A stretch of 64,000 nucleotides of DNA from Actinoplanes sandaracinus (GTDB lineage: Bacteria; Actinomycetota; Actinomycetes; Mycobacteriales; Micromonosporaceae), in assembly GCF_030009775.1 (NCBI RefSeq), contig NZ_JASCTH010000001.1:1-64000 (forward strand), in the 5' to 3' direction. Made by a program: the position numbers and the translations under genes. The notes under the pieces were generated by a model. The model ran no database searches and was not told where the DNA came from. It was given only the letters and a program-made list of their open reading frames with translations. Every line of letters begins with the position of its first letter. The first letter of the stretch is position 1. This document shows, piece after piece, positions 41,454 to 49,909 of this stretch.

Positions 41454-42122
41454 GTGCCGAAACCTCACGAAACCACCGAGCGTCGACTGCGCCGCTTCGT
41501 TACTGCGGCGATCATGCCCGTCAGCATCTTGACCAGCCTGGGCCTGGTGTGGCTCTCCACCGAGGGGGCGTTCTCGGACACGAGCACCACCGCTCCGGAC
41601 TCCTTCACCGCCGCCGGCGGGGTCAACGTGACCACCGACAAGGAGGGGCAGGTGGTGTTCGGCGCCCTGACCGGCCTGATGCCGGACGACACCCTGCTGG
41701 CGCTGACCCTGCCGGGTGTCGCCGGCCCGTACGCGGCCTCGACCGCCAGCAACGGCGGATCCAAGTGTGTCCTGGTCTCCTACACCGGGGCGACGGCCAA
41801 CATCCGGATGTACGCCACGGTCACCGGCACCCTGGCCCCCTACGTTCTCTTCACCGTCGACGTGGGTGGCAGCGCCACCAACAACAACTGCGCCAGCTAC
41901 GCCACCAGCTCCACCATCTACGGGGCGAGCCCGAACAACAGCGCCTACCTCAACGGTCTGCCGGCCAACTGGGGGGACGCGACGGCGACCCAGTGGTCCA
42001 ACGTCGCCACCGGAACCTCCCGCTGGTACCGGCTCTCCTGGCTGTTGCCGAAGGGAACGTCGAACGCTTCCGGAGGATTGAGCTCGACAGTGACCTTCAC
42101 CTGGGAAGCACGGAACGCCTGA
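41454..42122 (+). CDS. TasA/CalY-like exported protein, paralogue 2
   Basis: 222 residues from GTG 41454 (VPKPHETTERRLRRF), chosen for the GAGGGGGGAAC just upstream; another GTG lies at 41439. The hydrophobic segment VTAAIMPVSILTSLGLVWL is followed by STEGAFSDTSTTAPDSFTAAGGVNV, the SipW-substrate pattern. The mature domain parallels the first paralogue (GGSKCVLVSYTGATANIRMYATVTG, NNNCASY, RWYRLSWLLPKGTS, VTFTWEARNA). Convergent with the fused peptidase gene, whose stop lies 10 bases away. Confidence 0.85.
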   Translation: MPKPHETTERRLRRFVTAAIMPVSILTSLGLVWLSTEGAFSDTSTTAPDSFTAAGGVNVTTDKEGQVVFGALTGLMPDDTLLALTLPGVAGPYAASTASNGGSKCVLVSYTGATANIRMYATVTGTLAPYVLFTVDVGGSATNNNCASYATSSTIYGASPNNSAYLNGLPANWGDATATQWSNVATGTSRWYRLSWLLPKGTSNASGGLSSTVTFTWEARNA

Positions 42123-42132
42123 GCCGACCGGC

Positions 42133-43296
42133 CTAGCTGCGTCCCTCCCACGTCAGGGTGAACGTGACGTTGAGGCTGGCGGCGTCGTTGTTGGGCAGCA
42201 GCATCCAGAACACCTCGTAGGTACGGGTGGTCCCGGACGCGGCGTTCCACCCGCCGGCGCCGGTGGCGTAGTCGGTGCCGAGTGTCGCGAGTGTCTTGGT
42301 GAGGTCCCGCAGACCGGCGGCGTTGTAGCCGGTGCCGTTGTAGTCGTTGGTGGCGGCGGTGAAGTCCGAGCAGTTGGCCGCGGTCCCCGTTCCGGATCGG
42401 ATCTGGAGGGCCAGGTACGGGGCCAGGCCGGTTCCGGTGATGCCGCCCGCCGGGACGTAGAGGCGCACGAGGGCCGGCAGCGACCCGGTATAGCTGACCC
42501 GTACGCATCGCCGCTCGTAACTGCCCGGCGTGGCCCCGGTAGCGGTGATGATCGCACCGGCCGGAGAGTTGGCGCCGAACGTGACGGTGCCGGTGGTGAA
42601 CGAGTCGCTGGCGGTGCTACTGGTCGACACGTACACGGCCTCCACCGCCGGCAGGCGGATGAGGAGCGGCACCGCCAGGATCGAGACCGCTGCGAACGCG
42701 GACGGCAGTCGTTCTCGAAGCCCCCGGAATTCCGGCTCGAACCTGTCGCCGGGCGGCAGCCGGCGTCCCGGCGCGGTCGATGACGCGGCGACCACGGCCA
42801 GGGCCGCCAGTGCCGCACCGGTGAGGACGAGTGGCACATACGCTCCCTCACGCACCCACAGCCGGGGCAGCGCGATGTACCGCACCCGCCACCGTGGGAG
42901 AGCGCGAACCGCGGTGGCGGGTACCGCGGCGGTGTCCTCCGCCGCGTTGGCGTCGCCCTTGGTGACCAGCGTGCCGTCGGCGTTGTGGCGGATCATCCGG
43001 TGCAGGAGCAGCCCGCCGGGCTCGGCCGGATTCTCCACGAGAACCGCCTGGCCGGGATGGAGGCCCGCCGCGTCGACCGGCCGGGCGACGACCAGGTCGC
43101 CGGGTCGATAGTGCGGCGCCATCGATCCCGACGTCACCACGACGCTGAACCAGCCGACCGACATCATCAGCGGCCCCAGGGTCGCTGCCAGGAGCAACAG
43201 GCACAGCGTCATCCGCGCCGATGCCGTCAGCAGAGACCAGGCCCGGTCCCGGCGGCAGTCCGCCAGCTCGCAACAAAGTAACCGGGTGGTACGCAC
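42133..43296 (-). CDS. SipW-type signal peptidase fused to a TasA-like substrate domain
   Basis: 387 residues. Residues ~25-175 are a complete SipW-type peptidase: first helix ~29-50, catalytic Ser58 in VVVTSGSMAPHYRPGDLVVA, His99 in LLLHRMIRHN, Asp in TLVTKGDANAAED, and a second helix ~152-171. After a linker, residues ~199-217 form another hydrophobic segment followed by AVEAVYVSTSSTASDSFTTGTVTF, which mirrors the SipW-substrate signature, then a beta domain with the same paired Cys (RRCVRVSYTG, ANCSDF) and the ending VFWMLLPNNDAASLNVTFTLTWEGRS. So enzyme and substrate appear joined in one chain. The reading frame is continuous with even codon use, so a sequencing artefact is unlikely. Confidence 0.87.
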   Translation of the reverse strand: MRTTRLLCCELADCRRDRAWSLLTASARMTLCLLLLAATLGPLMMSVGWFSVVVTSGSMAPHYRPGDLVVARPVDAAGLHPGQAVLVENPAEPGGLLLHRMIRHNADGTLVTKGDANAAEDTAAVPATAVRALPRWRVRYIALPRLWVREGAYVPLVLTGAALAALAVVAASSTAPGRRLPPGDRFEPEFRGLRERLPSAFAAVSILAVPLLIRLPAVEAVYVSTSSTASDSFTTGTVTFGANSPAGAIITATGATPGSYERRCVRVSYTGSLPALVRLYVPAGGITGTGLAPYLALQIRSGTGTAANCSDFTAATNDYNGTGYNAAGLRDLTKTLATLGTDYATGAGGWNAASGTTRTYEVFWMLLPNNDAASLNVTFTLTWEGRS

Positions 43297-43555
43297 TGGA
43301 CAGCCCTTCTCGACCCTTTACGGGTCCGATCGGCATTCCCCGCGATTTGATGAGCGGCGTGCGCATGTCGTCATTTCGCACCTGGCAGGGCCGGTGTCCG
43401 AGTCCTTCCAAGATTGCCTTTCGGCCGCCGGGGCGCGGGAATCCCGCTAGGTTCGAGGCGGTGTGATCAAGGTTCGGCGGGAGCCGGCGACGATCCGGCG
43501 CGGGTGATCGGCACAGCGGATCCCGGTCGCCGGCGAACTGGTCGGGGGGACCCCA

Positions 43556-46500
43556 ATGTCTCTACCGGAGGGCGTACGTCTCCGTTGGGCCGCGGTTGTC
43601 GCTGTGATCGCTCTGGCGGTCGCGACAGTGCCCGGCGCCGCCGCCTACTACAACGCGACGACGTCGAGCGCCGGCAACTCGGTGGCCGCCGCCGCCCCCA
43701 GTTTCCGGACGTACCCGCAAGCCGTCCTGAACAACACTCCGCGCTTCTATCACCGCAGTGAAGAGGCACAGTCGGCGGCGGCGACCCTGGCTGCCGACGA
43801 CACGTCCGTCAACAACCGGGACGGGGTTTTCAACGGGGTCACCAACGGGCCGAAGACATGGTGGAAGTTCGACGAGAACTCCGGCACGAAAGCGGCCGAC
43901 AGCGGGGGGGCTGCGAACCAGGCCACCCTGACCGGGGGTGCCTCGTGGGCGCCGGACCGGACCGGCGGGTCGGCGGTCGCGATGGACGGCGTCAACGACT
44001 ATGTGACGGCGACCGCGCAGTCGATCCGCACCGATATCGACTACACGGCCTCGGCGTGGGTGTACCTGACGTCCAAGACCAACCCGGGATTCGCGCTCAG
44101 CCAGGGCGGTCGATCGCAGACCGCGTTCGGTTTCGAGTACTTCACGTCGAGCGACTCATGGGCGGTGCGGTTGGCGAAGCTCGATGCCGACGGCGCCGGG
44201 GCGGACCGGCTGCAGGCGAGAACCAAAGCCAACGTGCGCGCGTGGACGCATCTGGCCGTCGTTCGGGATGTCACCGGCGGCCAACTGTACTTCTACGTCA
44301 ACGGACAACTCGAAGACAAGATGGCTTACACGGTGACGTGGAACGCCACCGGCCCGTTGCGCAGTGGACTCTGGAAGGAAAGCGCTCTGGGCTGGCCGTA
44401 CAACGGGCGCCTCGACGATGTGCGTACCTATCAGCGGGCTCTGACCAGTGCCGAGGTGCGAGGGCTGGCCGACGAGAACAATCCGCAGCCGGCGCTGCGC
44501 TGGAGGTTCGAGGACAGCTCGAGCCAGAACTCGGTCCTCGACGCCAGCTCCAACGGCAACACCGGAACCAAGTCCGGTGGCCTGACCTGGACCGCCGACG
44601 GGTACCGGCACCAGGCGATGTCCTTCGACGGCACCGATGACCACGTGACCGCGACGGGAACGGTGGTGGACACCCGCGACAGCTTCACCGTCTCGGCCTG
44701 GGCGTATCTGACGACGAATCTCACCGGTTACAAGACCGTCGCGGCCATGCTCGGCACGAACAGCAGCACCTTCTGGCTGCGCTCCAACGCCGGCACCAAC
44801 TGGCAGTTCGCCATGACCGAGTCCGACGCCGTCGCACCGACCACGGCCGTCGCCTCCTCGGCCGTCGCGCCGGTGCTCGGCCAATGGGTCCATCTGACCG
44901 GGGTCTACGACGATCCCCGGGACAAGATCTACCTGTATGTCAACGGGGTCGCCACGACGGCGGCCAAGACCGTGGAGTGGGCGGCGGCTCCGGCCGGGCC
45001 GTTCACTGTCGGCCGGGCCCGCAACGGCGGCCCCACCTCCACCAACTATTTCACCGGCACCATCGACGACGTACGCCTGTACGACACCGCCTTGACCAGT
45101 GCGGAAGTTCAGGCGATCTATCGAGCGCCCACCACCGCCTGGGACTTCGACGAGGGAGTCGGCGACACGACGCAGGACCGGGCCCGGACCACCAATCCCG
45201 GAACCCCCAATCCCGGGACCCTGTCACCGGCCACGGCCGGCGCCCAGTTCGGCGCCGCCGGATCGGGCTGGAACTCCTCAGGGTCGGTGACCCTTGACGG
45301 CGTCGACGACTACGTCGCCGGAGCCGGACCCGCGTTACGAACCGACCAGAGCTTCACCGCCTCGGTATGGGTCTTCCTGACCGCCAAGACCTCGCCCGCG
45401 CACAGCACCGCGCTGAGTCAGGAGGACGCCACCATCAGCGGTTTCTACCTGCAGTACCACAGCATCCTCGACCGGTGGGTGTTCGCCATGGTCAAATCCG
45501 ACTATTCCGTCTTCTATCAGTCTGTGGGCACCTCCTCTCCCAACGCGGGGCAGTGGTACCACCTGACCGGAGTGTTCGACGGGCAGGCGGACACCATGCG
45601 GCTCTACGTCAACGGGGTGGCGCAGGGAGCCGCCGTTCCCAACCCCGACGCCTGGAACGCCACCGGCGCCTTGACCGTGGGGCACGGCCGCTGGGGCGTC
45701 CCGGTCGACTACTTCTATGGCAAAGTCGACAACGTCCGCACCTACCAGACCGCGCTCAGCGGTGCCGCCGTCCTCGACCTGTACAACGAGACCCCCCGGG
45801 TGCGGTACGAATTCGAGGAGAACGCCGGCACCAGCACGGCCAGCTCCGCCGGATTCACGCAGAGCGCCACCGGCCTGGTCGATGGCGCCGCCTGGACCAC
45901 GGCCGGCCGGACCGGCAACGCCATCAGCCTCGACGCGGCCACCACCGGCCGGGTCACCACCAGCCAGGTGCTGGACCCCTCCGCGAGCATCACGGTCTCC
46001 GCCTGGGCCTACCTCACCGACAAAACGTCCTACCGGACGGTGGTCAGTCAAGACGGCAGCGTGGTCAGCGCATTCCTGTTGGAGTACGTCCCCGGCCCCA
46101 CGGACCGGTGGGCGATGAGCATGTATCCCACGGACGCCAACGGCACCCCGGACCGGGCGACCTCCACCCTCGCACCCAGCTTGAACACCTGGTACCACCT
46201 GACCGGGGTCTACGACGACACCAGCGACCAGCTGCGTCTTTACGTCAACGGCGAACTGGAGGGCACTGCCACCCACTCCACGGACTTCTCCGCGCCAGGC
46301 ACCTTCGCCATCGGACGGGGCAGATACAACTCCACCGTCGGCCAGTTCTACACCGGCGTCATCGACGGCGTCCGGGCATACCAGCGCCCCCTGTCCGGCG
46401 ACGAGGTCAAGCGCGCGTACCGGGGACTGAGCTGGGTCATGGCCGAGACCAGCCCGATGAGCGCCGCGATACCCGGGGCCCTGCAGGGCGCTCAGCAGGG

Positions 46501-47065
46501 TCTCACCGCCAGCACCGCGGTCGGCTACGCCGGGAACACGGCGGCGACCGGGGGCAAGGGAGGCGGTTACAACGACGTGGCGGACGCCACCAACCCCCAG
46601 GTCTTCACCATGGAGTGCTGGTTCAAAGCCGACATCGGCGGTATCGGCGGCATCATGGGGTTCTCGGACAGCAAGACCGCCCTCGTCGGCGCCGCCAGCG
46701 ACCGGAACCTCTACCTCGACACCGGCGGCCGGTTGACGTTCGGCGTCTACACCGGCGGTACCTTCAAGACGGTCCGCTCGACCGGCACCTACACCGACGC
46801 GGCCTGGCATCACGTCGCGGCCAGTCTCGGTCCCGCCGGCCTGCAGCTCTGGGTCGATGCCTACCTGGTCGCCTCCGACCCCACCGTCACCACCGCCCAG
46901 AACATCAATCCGGGCTACTGGCGGTTCGGCGCGCTCCAGCTCGTGGGCTGGCCCAACGGCAACCCGGCACACGGGTACTTCAACGGCGCCCTCGACGAGA
47001 TCTCCGTGACCCCGGCGCAACTCAACCAGCAGCAGATCTACTGGCACTATTTCGCCAACCACTGA
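43556..47065 (+). CDS. Large secreted multi-LamG (concanavalin-like) protein
   Basis: 1,169 residues. The N-terminal hydrophobic segment WAAVVAVIALAVATVPGAAA is followed by YYNATTSSAGNSVAAAAPSF, a SipW-substrate-like or ordinary signal peptide. About five LamG-type beta-sandwich domains follow, at roughly residues 100-305, 315-530, 535-745, 750-965 and 970-1165. Each carries WxFDE/YEFEE-like starts, VxLDGVxDYV, FTxSAWVYLT, W(Y)HLTGVYD, LYVNGxxE and IDDVRxYxxALS motifs. Such proteins bind glycans or build adhesive surface structures. The divergent, fused SipW peptidase lies 259 bases upstream, so it is probably exported by the same system. Confidence 0.9.
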   Translation: MSLPEGVRLRWAAVVAVIALAVATVPGAAAYYNATTSSAGNSVAAAAPSFRTYPQAVLNNTPRFYHRSEEAQSAAATLAADDTSVNNRDGVFNGVTNGPKTWWKFDENSGTKAADSGGAANQATLTGGASWAPDRTGGSAVAMDGVNDYVTATAQSIRTDIDYTASAWVYLTSKTNPGFALSQGGRSQTAFGFEYFTSSDSWAVRLAKLDADGAGADRLQARTKANVRAWTHLAVVRDVTGGQLYFYVNGQLEDKMAYTVTWNATGPLRSGLWKESALGWPYNGRLDDVRTYQRALTSAEVRGLADENNPQPALRWRFEDSSSQNSVLDASSNGNTGTKSGGLTWTADGYRHQAMSFDGTDDHVTATGTVVDTRDSFTVSAWAYLTTNLTGYKTVAAMLGTNSSTFWLRSNAGTNWQFAMTESDAVAPTTAVASSAVAPVLGQWVHLTGVYDDPRDKIYLYVNGVATTAAKTVEWAAAPAGPFTVGRARNGGPTSTNYFTGTIDDVRLYDTALTSAEVQAIYRAPTTAWDFDEGVGDTTQDRARTTNPGTPNPGTLSPATAGAQFGAAGSGWNSSGSVTLDGVDDYVAGAGPALRTDQSFTASVWVFLTAKTSPAHSTALSQEDATISGFYLQYHSILDRWVFAMVKSDYSVFYQSVGTSSPNAGQWYHLTGVFDGQADTMRLYVNGVAQGAAVPNPDAWNATGALTVGHGRWGVPVDYFYGKVDNVRTYQTALSGAAVLDLYNETPRVRYEFEENAGTSTASSAGFTQSATGLVDGAAWTTAGRTGNAISLDAATTGRVTTSQVLDPSASITVSAWAYLTDKTSYRTVVSQDGSVVSAFLLEYVPGPTDRWAMSMYPTDANGTPDRATSTLAPSLNTWYHLTGVYDDTSDQLRLYVNGELEGTATHSTDFSAPGTFAIGRGRYNSTVGQFYTGVIDGVRAYQRPLSGDEVKRAYRGLSWVMAETSPMSAAIPGALQGAQQGLTASTAVGYAGNTAATGGKGGGYNDVADATNPQVFTMECWFKADIGGIGGIMGFSDSKTALVGAASDRNLYLDTGGRLTFGVYTGGTFKTVRSTGTYTDAAWHHVAASLGPAGLQLWVDAYLVASDPTVTTAQNINPGYWRFGALQLVGWPNGNPAHGYFNGALDEISVTPAQLNQQQIYWHYFANH

Positions 47066-47095
47066 CCGTCGCCAGCCACTGATCCGAGAGGTTCG

Positions 47096-47133
47096 GTGAC
47101 GAGGTCTCCGGCCACCGGCGGGGACCTCGTCAC
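47096..47133 (+). terminator. Hairpin after the LamG gene
   Basis: Perfect 11-base arms GTGACGAGGTC (47096-47106) and GACCTCGTCAC (47123-47133) with a 16-base loop, 30 bases after the stop. Placed between convergent genes, it can act in both directions. Confidence 0.75.
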
Positions 47134-47141
47134 GCATGTCC

Positions 47142-47330
47142 TCAGGCGCGGTCCGACTCCAGCGTGCCGCCGTTGGCGACGTCCTCGCGCTCGATCTCGT
47201 CGAACCGGATGCGCACCGAGGCCCTCCGGGCCTTGAGGATGTCGACCGCGGCGGCGGTGACGGCCTCAGCGAACTCACGCCGCTGGTCGAGCGTTCGGCC
47301 GGACAGCAGTTCAACGGTGATGTTGGGCAT
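47142..47330 (-). CDS. 4-oxalocrotonate tautomerase-like small enzyme
   Basis: 62 residues from MPNITVELLSGRTLDQRREF at 47330, with AGGAGGG four bases upstream. The N-terminal Pro (exposed after Met removal) is the catalytic base, and a downstream Arg (KARRASVRIRFDEI) fits the family. 4-OT enzymes shift double bonds in keto acids. It is divergent from the SSS symporter and shares its operator region, which suggests a role in keto-sugar-acid metabolism here. Confidence 0.85.
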   Translation of the reverse strand: MPNITVELLSGRTLDQRREFAEAVTAAAVDILKARRASVRIRFDEIEREDVANGGTLESDRA

Positions 47331-47339
47331 GGACCCTCC

Positions 47340-47380
47340 TGTTTTCCATAGACGGGAACATTGTCCCGTAACGCGGAACA
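47340..47380. promoter_or_regulatory. Two operator-like sites near the tautomerase start
   Basis: TTCCATAGACGGGAA and GTCCCGTAACGCGGAA lie back to back in the divergent region. Both resemble the TTCYATGTARCRGAA motif found ahead of the symporter and kduI. They probably bind the same IclR-type regulator. Confidence 0.5.
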
Positions 47381-47433
47381 AGGTCAAGGCCCTTCCATGC
47401 ATGAACTTCACTGTGTTTCGTGTATTGACAAGG

Positions 47434-47452
47434 TGTTCCATGTAGCAGAACA
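47434..47452 (+). promoter_or_regulatory. IclR-type operator overlapping the symporter promoter
   Basis: TGTTCCATGTAGCAGAACA has inverted TGTTC/GAACA ends. It begins four bases after a perfect -35 box TTGACA (47425-47430), and a weak -10 (GAACAT, 47448-47453) overlaps its right end. Binding here would block or reposition RNA polymerase. Confidence 0.6.
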
Positions 47453-47501
47453 TCCACGGAAACAAGCCTGTAACCCGCGTCATGCACCGGAGGGAGGGCA
47501 C

Positions 47502-49001
47502 GTGACCACGCTCGACTGGTCAGTACTCAGCGGGTACTTCCTGGTTATGGTCGGCATCGGCCTGTGGGCCAAGAGCCGCGTTCACAACATCGCCGACTTC
47601 TTCACCGCGAGGGGCATGATCCCCTGGTGGCTGGCCGGAATCTCGCATCACATGTCCGGCTACAGCGCCATCATGTTCGTGGCCTTCGCGGCCGTCGCCT
47701 ACAACTACGGGCTCGCCATGTACATCTGGTGGGCACTGACGATCGGCATCGGCGTCGGCATCGGCGCCTTCGTCTTCGCGGCCCGCTGGAACCGGCTGCG
47801 CTCCAAGCACGGGGTGGCGTCCCCGCTGGAGTACCTGGCCCGCCGGTACAACCTGCCCACCCAGCAGGCGCTGGCCTACAGCGGCGCGCTTCTCAAGGTG
47901 GTGGACATCGCGGCCAAGTGGGTGGCCATCGCCATCCTGCTGCGTGGCTTCGCCGGGGTGCCCATCGCCTGGGGCATCCTGATCACCGGAGCCGTCACGC
48001 TCGTCTACATCACCGCCGGTGGACTCTGGGCCGACGTGCTCACCGACTTCGGGCAGTTCGTCATCCAGGGTGTCGCCGGCGTCGCCATGTTCTTCGCGTT
48101 CCTGGCGCACCTCGGTGGCGTCTCCACCCTGTGGACCATGTGGGACGACCTTCCCGAAGGGCACGGCGATCCGTTCAGCGGGCCGTACACCCTGACCTTC
48201 TTCCTGGCGCTGCTGTTCATCAAGACCTTCGAGTACAACGGCGGCATGTGGAACCTGGCGCAGCGCTACATGGCCGCCCCGTCGGGCTCCGCGGCCAAGC
48301 GGTCCGCGCTGCTGTCCAGCGGGCTGTGGCTGGTCTGGCCGCTGATCCTGTTCATGCCGATGTTCGCGGCGCCGCTGATCGTTCCGGGCCTGGCCAACCC
48401 GGAGCAGGCGTACGTCGAACTGGCGAAAACCCTCCTGCCGCCGGGCGTGATCGGCCTGGTGCTGGCGGGTTTCTTCTCCCACACGATGGCGATGGTGTCC
48501 TCGGACGCGAACGTCATCTCGTCGGTGGTCACCCGGGACATCGCCCCGGTGCTGGTGCGCAAGGTGCGCGACCTCAGCGACCGCTCGGCGCTCACGTTCG
48601 CCCGGGTCACCACGTTCACGTTCGTGGCGATCAGCATGGTCATCGCGATCAGCACCGAGGGGCAGGGCGTGGTCCTGAAGATCGTGGTCGACCTGGTCGC
48701 GGCGACCATGGGGCCGATCTCGATCCCGCTGATGCTCGGGCTGCTGCCCTGGTTCCGGCGGAGCGGGCCGACCGCGGCGCTCGTCTCCTGGGCGGCCGGC
48801 CTCGGAGTCTGGGTCGTGGTCAAGTGGATCATGGAGGAGACCAGCCAGACCATGGTGGTCGGGGTTCCGCTGGTCACCTCCCTGGTCCTCTACGTGGCGA
48901 TCGGCCTGCTCAAGCCGGAACGCACGGCCGAGCGCGACCGCATGATCGATTCACTGGACGCCGATCCGGCCGACGAGGCGAAGCCGGTCCCCACCGCGTG
49001 A
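47502..49001 (+). CDS. Sodium:solute symporter (SSS family), probably for uronates
   Basis: 499 residues from GTG 47502, with GGAGGGAGGG just upstream; the frame is open further left across the promoter. About 13 membrane helices start at LSGYFLVMVGIGLWAKS, with SSS features such as DFFTARGMIPWWLAGISHHMSGYSAIMF and GFFSHTMAMVSSDANVISSVVTRDIAPVL. It takes up a solute with Na+. Shared operator motifs with kduI-kduD suggest hexuronate or deoxy-keto-uronate as substrate; that is inferred from context. Confidence 0.87.
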   Translation: MTTLDWSVLSGYFLVMVGIGLWAKSRVHNIADFFTARGMIPWWLAGISHHMSGYSAIMFVAFAAVAYNYGLAMYIWWALTIGIGVGIGAFVFAARWNRLRSKHGVASPLEYLARRYNLPTQQALAYSGALLKVVDIAAKWVAIAILLRGFAGVPIAWGILITGAVTLVYITAGGLWADVLTDFGQFVIQGVAGVAMFFAFLAHLGGVSTLWTMWDDLPEGHGDPFSGPYTLTFFLALLFIKTFEYNGGMWNLAQRYMAAPSGSAAKRSALLSSGLWLVWPLILFMPMFAAPLIVPGLANPEQAYVELAKTLLPPGVIGLVLAGFFSHTMAMVSSDANVISSVVTRDIAPVLVRKVRDLSDRSALTFARVTTFTFVAISMVIAISTEGQGVVLKIVVDLVAATMGPISIPLMLGLLPWFRRSGPTAALVSWAAGLGVWVVVKWIMEETSQTMVVGVPLVTSLVLYVAIGLLKPERTAERDRMIDSLDADPADEAKPVPTA

Positions 49002-49057
49002 TCCCGCGATGAGCGGCGGGGCCACGATCGTCCCGCCGCTCATCGACACCGCTATGC

Positions 49058-49094
49058 TGTTTCATGTAGCGACAGATCGTTCTATGTAACGGAA
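49058..49094 (+). promoter_or_regulatory. Paired operator-like sites ahead of kduI
   Basis: TGTTTCATGTAGCGACA (49058-49074) and GTTCTATGTAACGGAA (49079-49094) are tandem versions of the motif at 47434. The second ends 15 bases before the kduI start. Confidence 0.6.
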
Positions 49095-49108
49095 TGCTTG
49101 GAGTGTTG

Positions 49109-49909
49109 ATGGATTCACGACCCGCCACGGCCCCGGACCAACTGGCGAGCATGGACACCGATCAGCTGCGCCGGCGATTTCTGGTGGAGGACCTGTTCAG
49201 TCCGGGTGAGGTGCGGCTGACCTATTCCCACGAGGACCGCCTCGTGGTGGGCGGCGTGGCCGGCGCCGCGGATCTGCCCTGCCCGCCCGGGCTGCGCTCG
49301 GAGTACTTCCTGGAGCGCCGCGAGCTGGGCGTCGTCAACATCGGCGGCCCGGGGACGGTGACCGTCGACGGCGTTCGCCACGAGCTGGCCGCCAAGGAGG
49401 TCCTCTACGTGGGGCGCGGCGCCCGGCAGGTGAGCTTCGACGGCCGGTTCTATCTGGTCTCCACCCCCGCGCACGCGAGCCACCCCACGGTCAAGGCCAC
49501 CCTCGACGACGCCGAACCGGTGCGCCTCGGCTCCCAGGACGGCTCCAACGAGCGCACGATCTACAAGTACATCCATCTCAAGGGCATCCAGAGCTGCCAA
49601 CTCGTGCTCGGTGTCACGGTTCTCGAGCCGGGCAGCATGTGGAACACCATGCCGTGCCACACCCACGAGCGCCGGACCGAGGTCTACTTCTACTTCGATC
49701 TGCCCGAGTCCGACCGGGTGGTGCACCTGATGGGCCGGCCCGACGCCACCCGCAATCTCATCGTGGCCCCGGAGCAGGCGGTGATCTCCCCGTACTGGTC
49801 GGTGCACTGTGGGTTCGGCACTCGCAGTTACGCCTTCGTCTGGGCGATGGGCGGGGAGAACCAGGCCTACGACGATATGGAGCCGGTCGCGATCGGCGAC
49901 CTGCGGTGA
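49109..49909 (+). CDS. kduI: 5-dehydro-4-deoxy-D-glucuronate isomerase
   Basis: 266 residues from ATG 49109, chosen for GGAG six bases upstream; ATG 49094 lies inside the operator. Cupin-like KduI fold with zinc ligands in MPCHTHERRTEVYFYFDL and a later His in SPYWSVHCGFGTRSYAFVWAMGGEN. It isomerises 5-keto-4-deoxyuronate from pectin or other polyuronide breakdown to 2,5-diketo-3-deoxygluconate, the substrate of KduD. Its stop overlaps the kduD start. Confidence 0.93.
   Translation: MDSRPATAPDQLASMDTDQLRRRFLVEDLFSPGEVRLTYSHEDRLVVGGVAGAADLPCPPGLRSEYFLERRELGVVNIGGPGTVTVDGVRHELAAKEVLYVGRGARQVSFDGRFYLVSTPAHASHPTVKATLDDAEPVRLGSQDGSNERTIYKYIHLKGIQSCQLVLGVTVLEPGSMWNTMPCHTHERRTEVYFYFDLPESDRVVHLMGRPDATRNLIVAPEQAVISPYWSVHCGFGTRSYAFVWAMGGENQAYDDMEPVAIGDLR

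Noticed and set aside
42123..42132. Frameshift or assembly join creating the peptidase-substrate fusion
   Set aside because: The fused frame is continuous from 43296 to 42133 with even codon bias, a linker and a second hydrophobic segment. The convergent gene ends outside it, so no join is needed.
45335..47314. Long minus-strand open frame opposite the LamG gene
   Set aside because: Gly/Val/Asp-rich antisense. The plus frame has repeated LamG motifs and a signal peptide.
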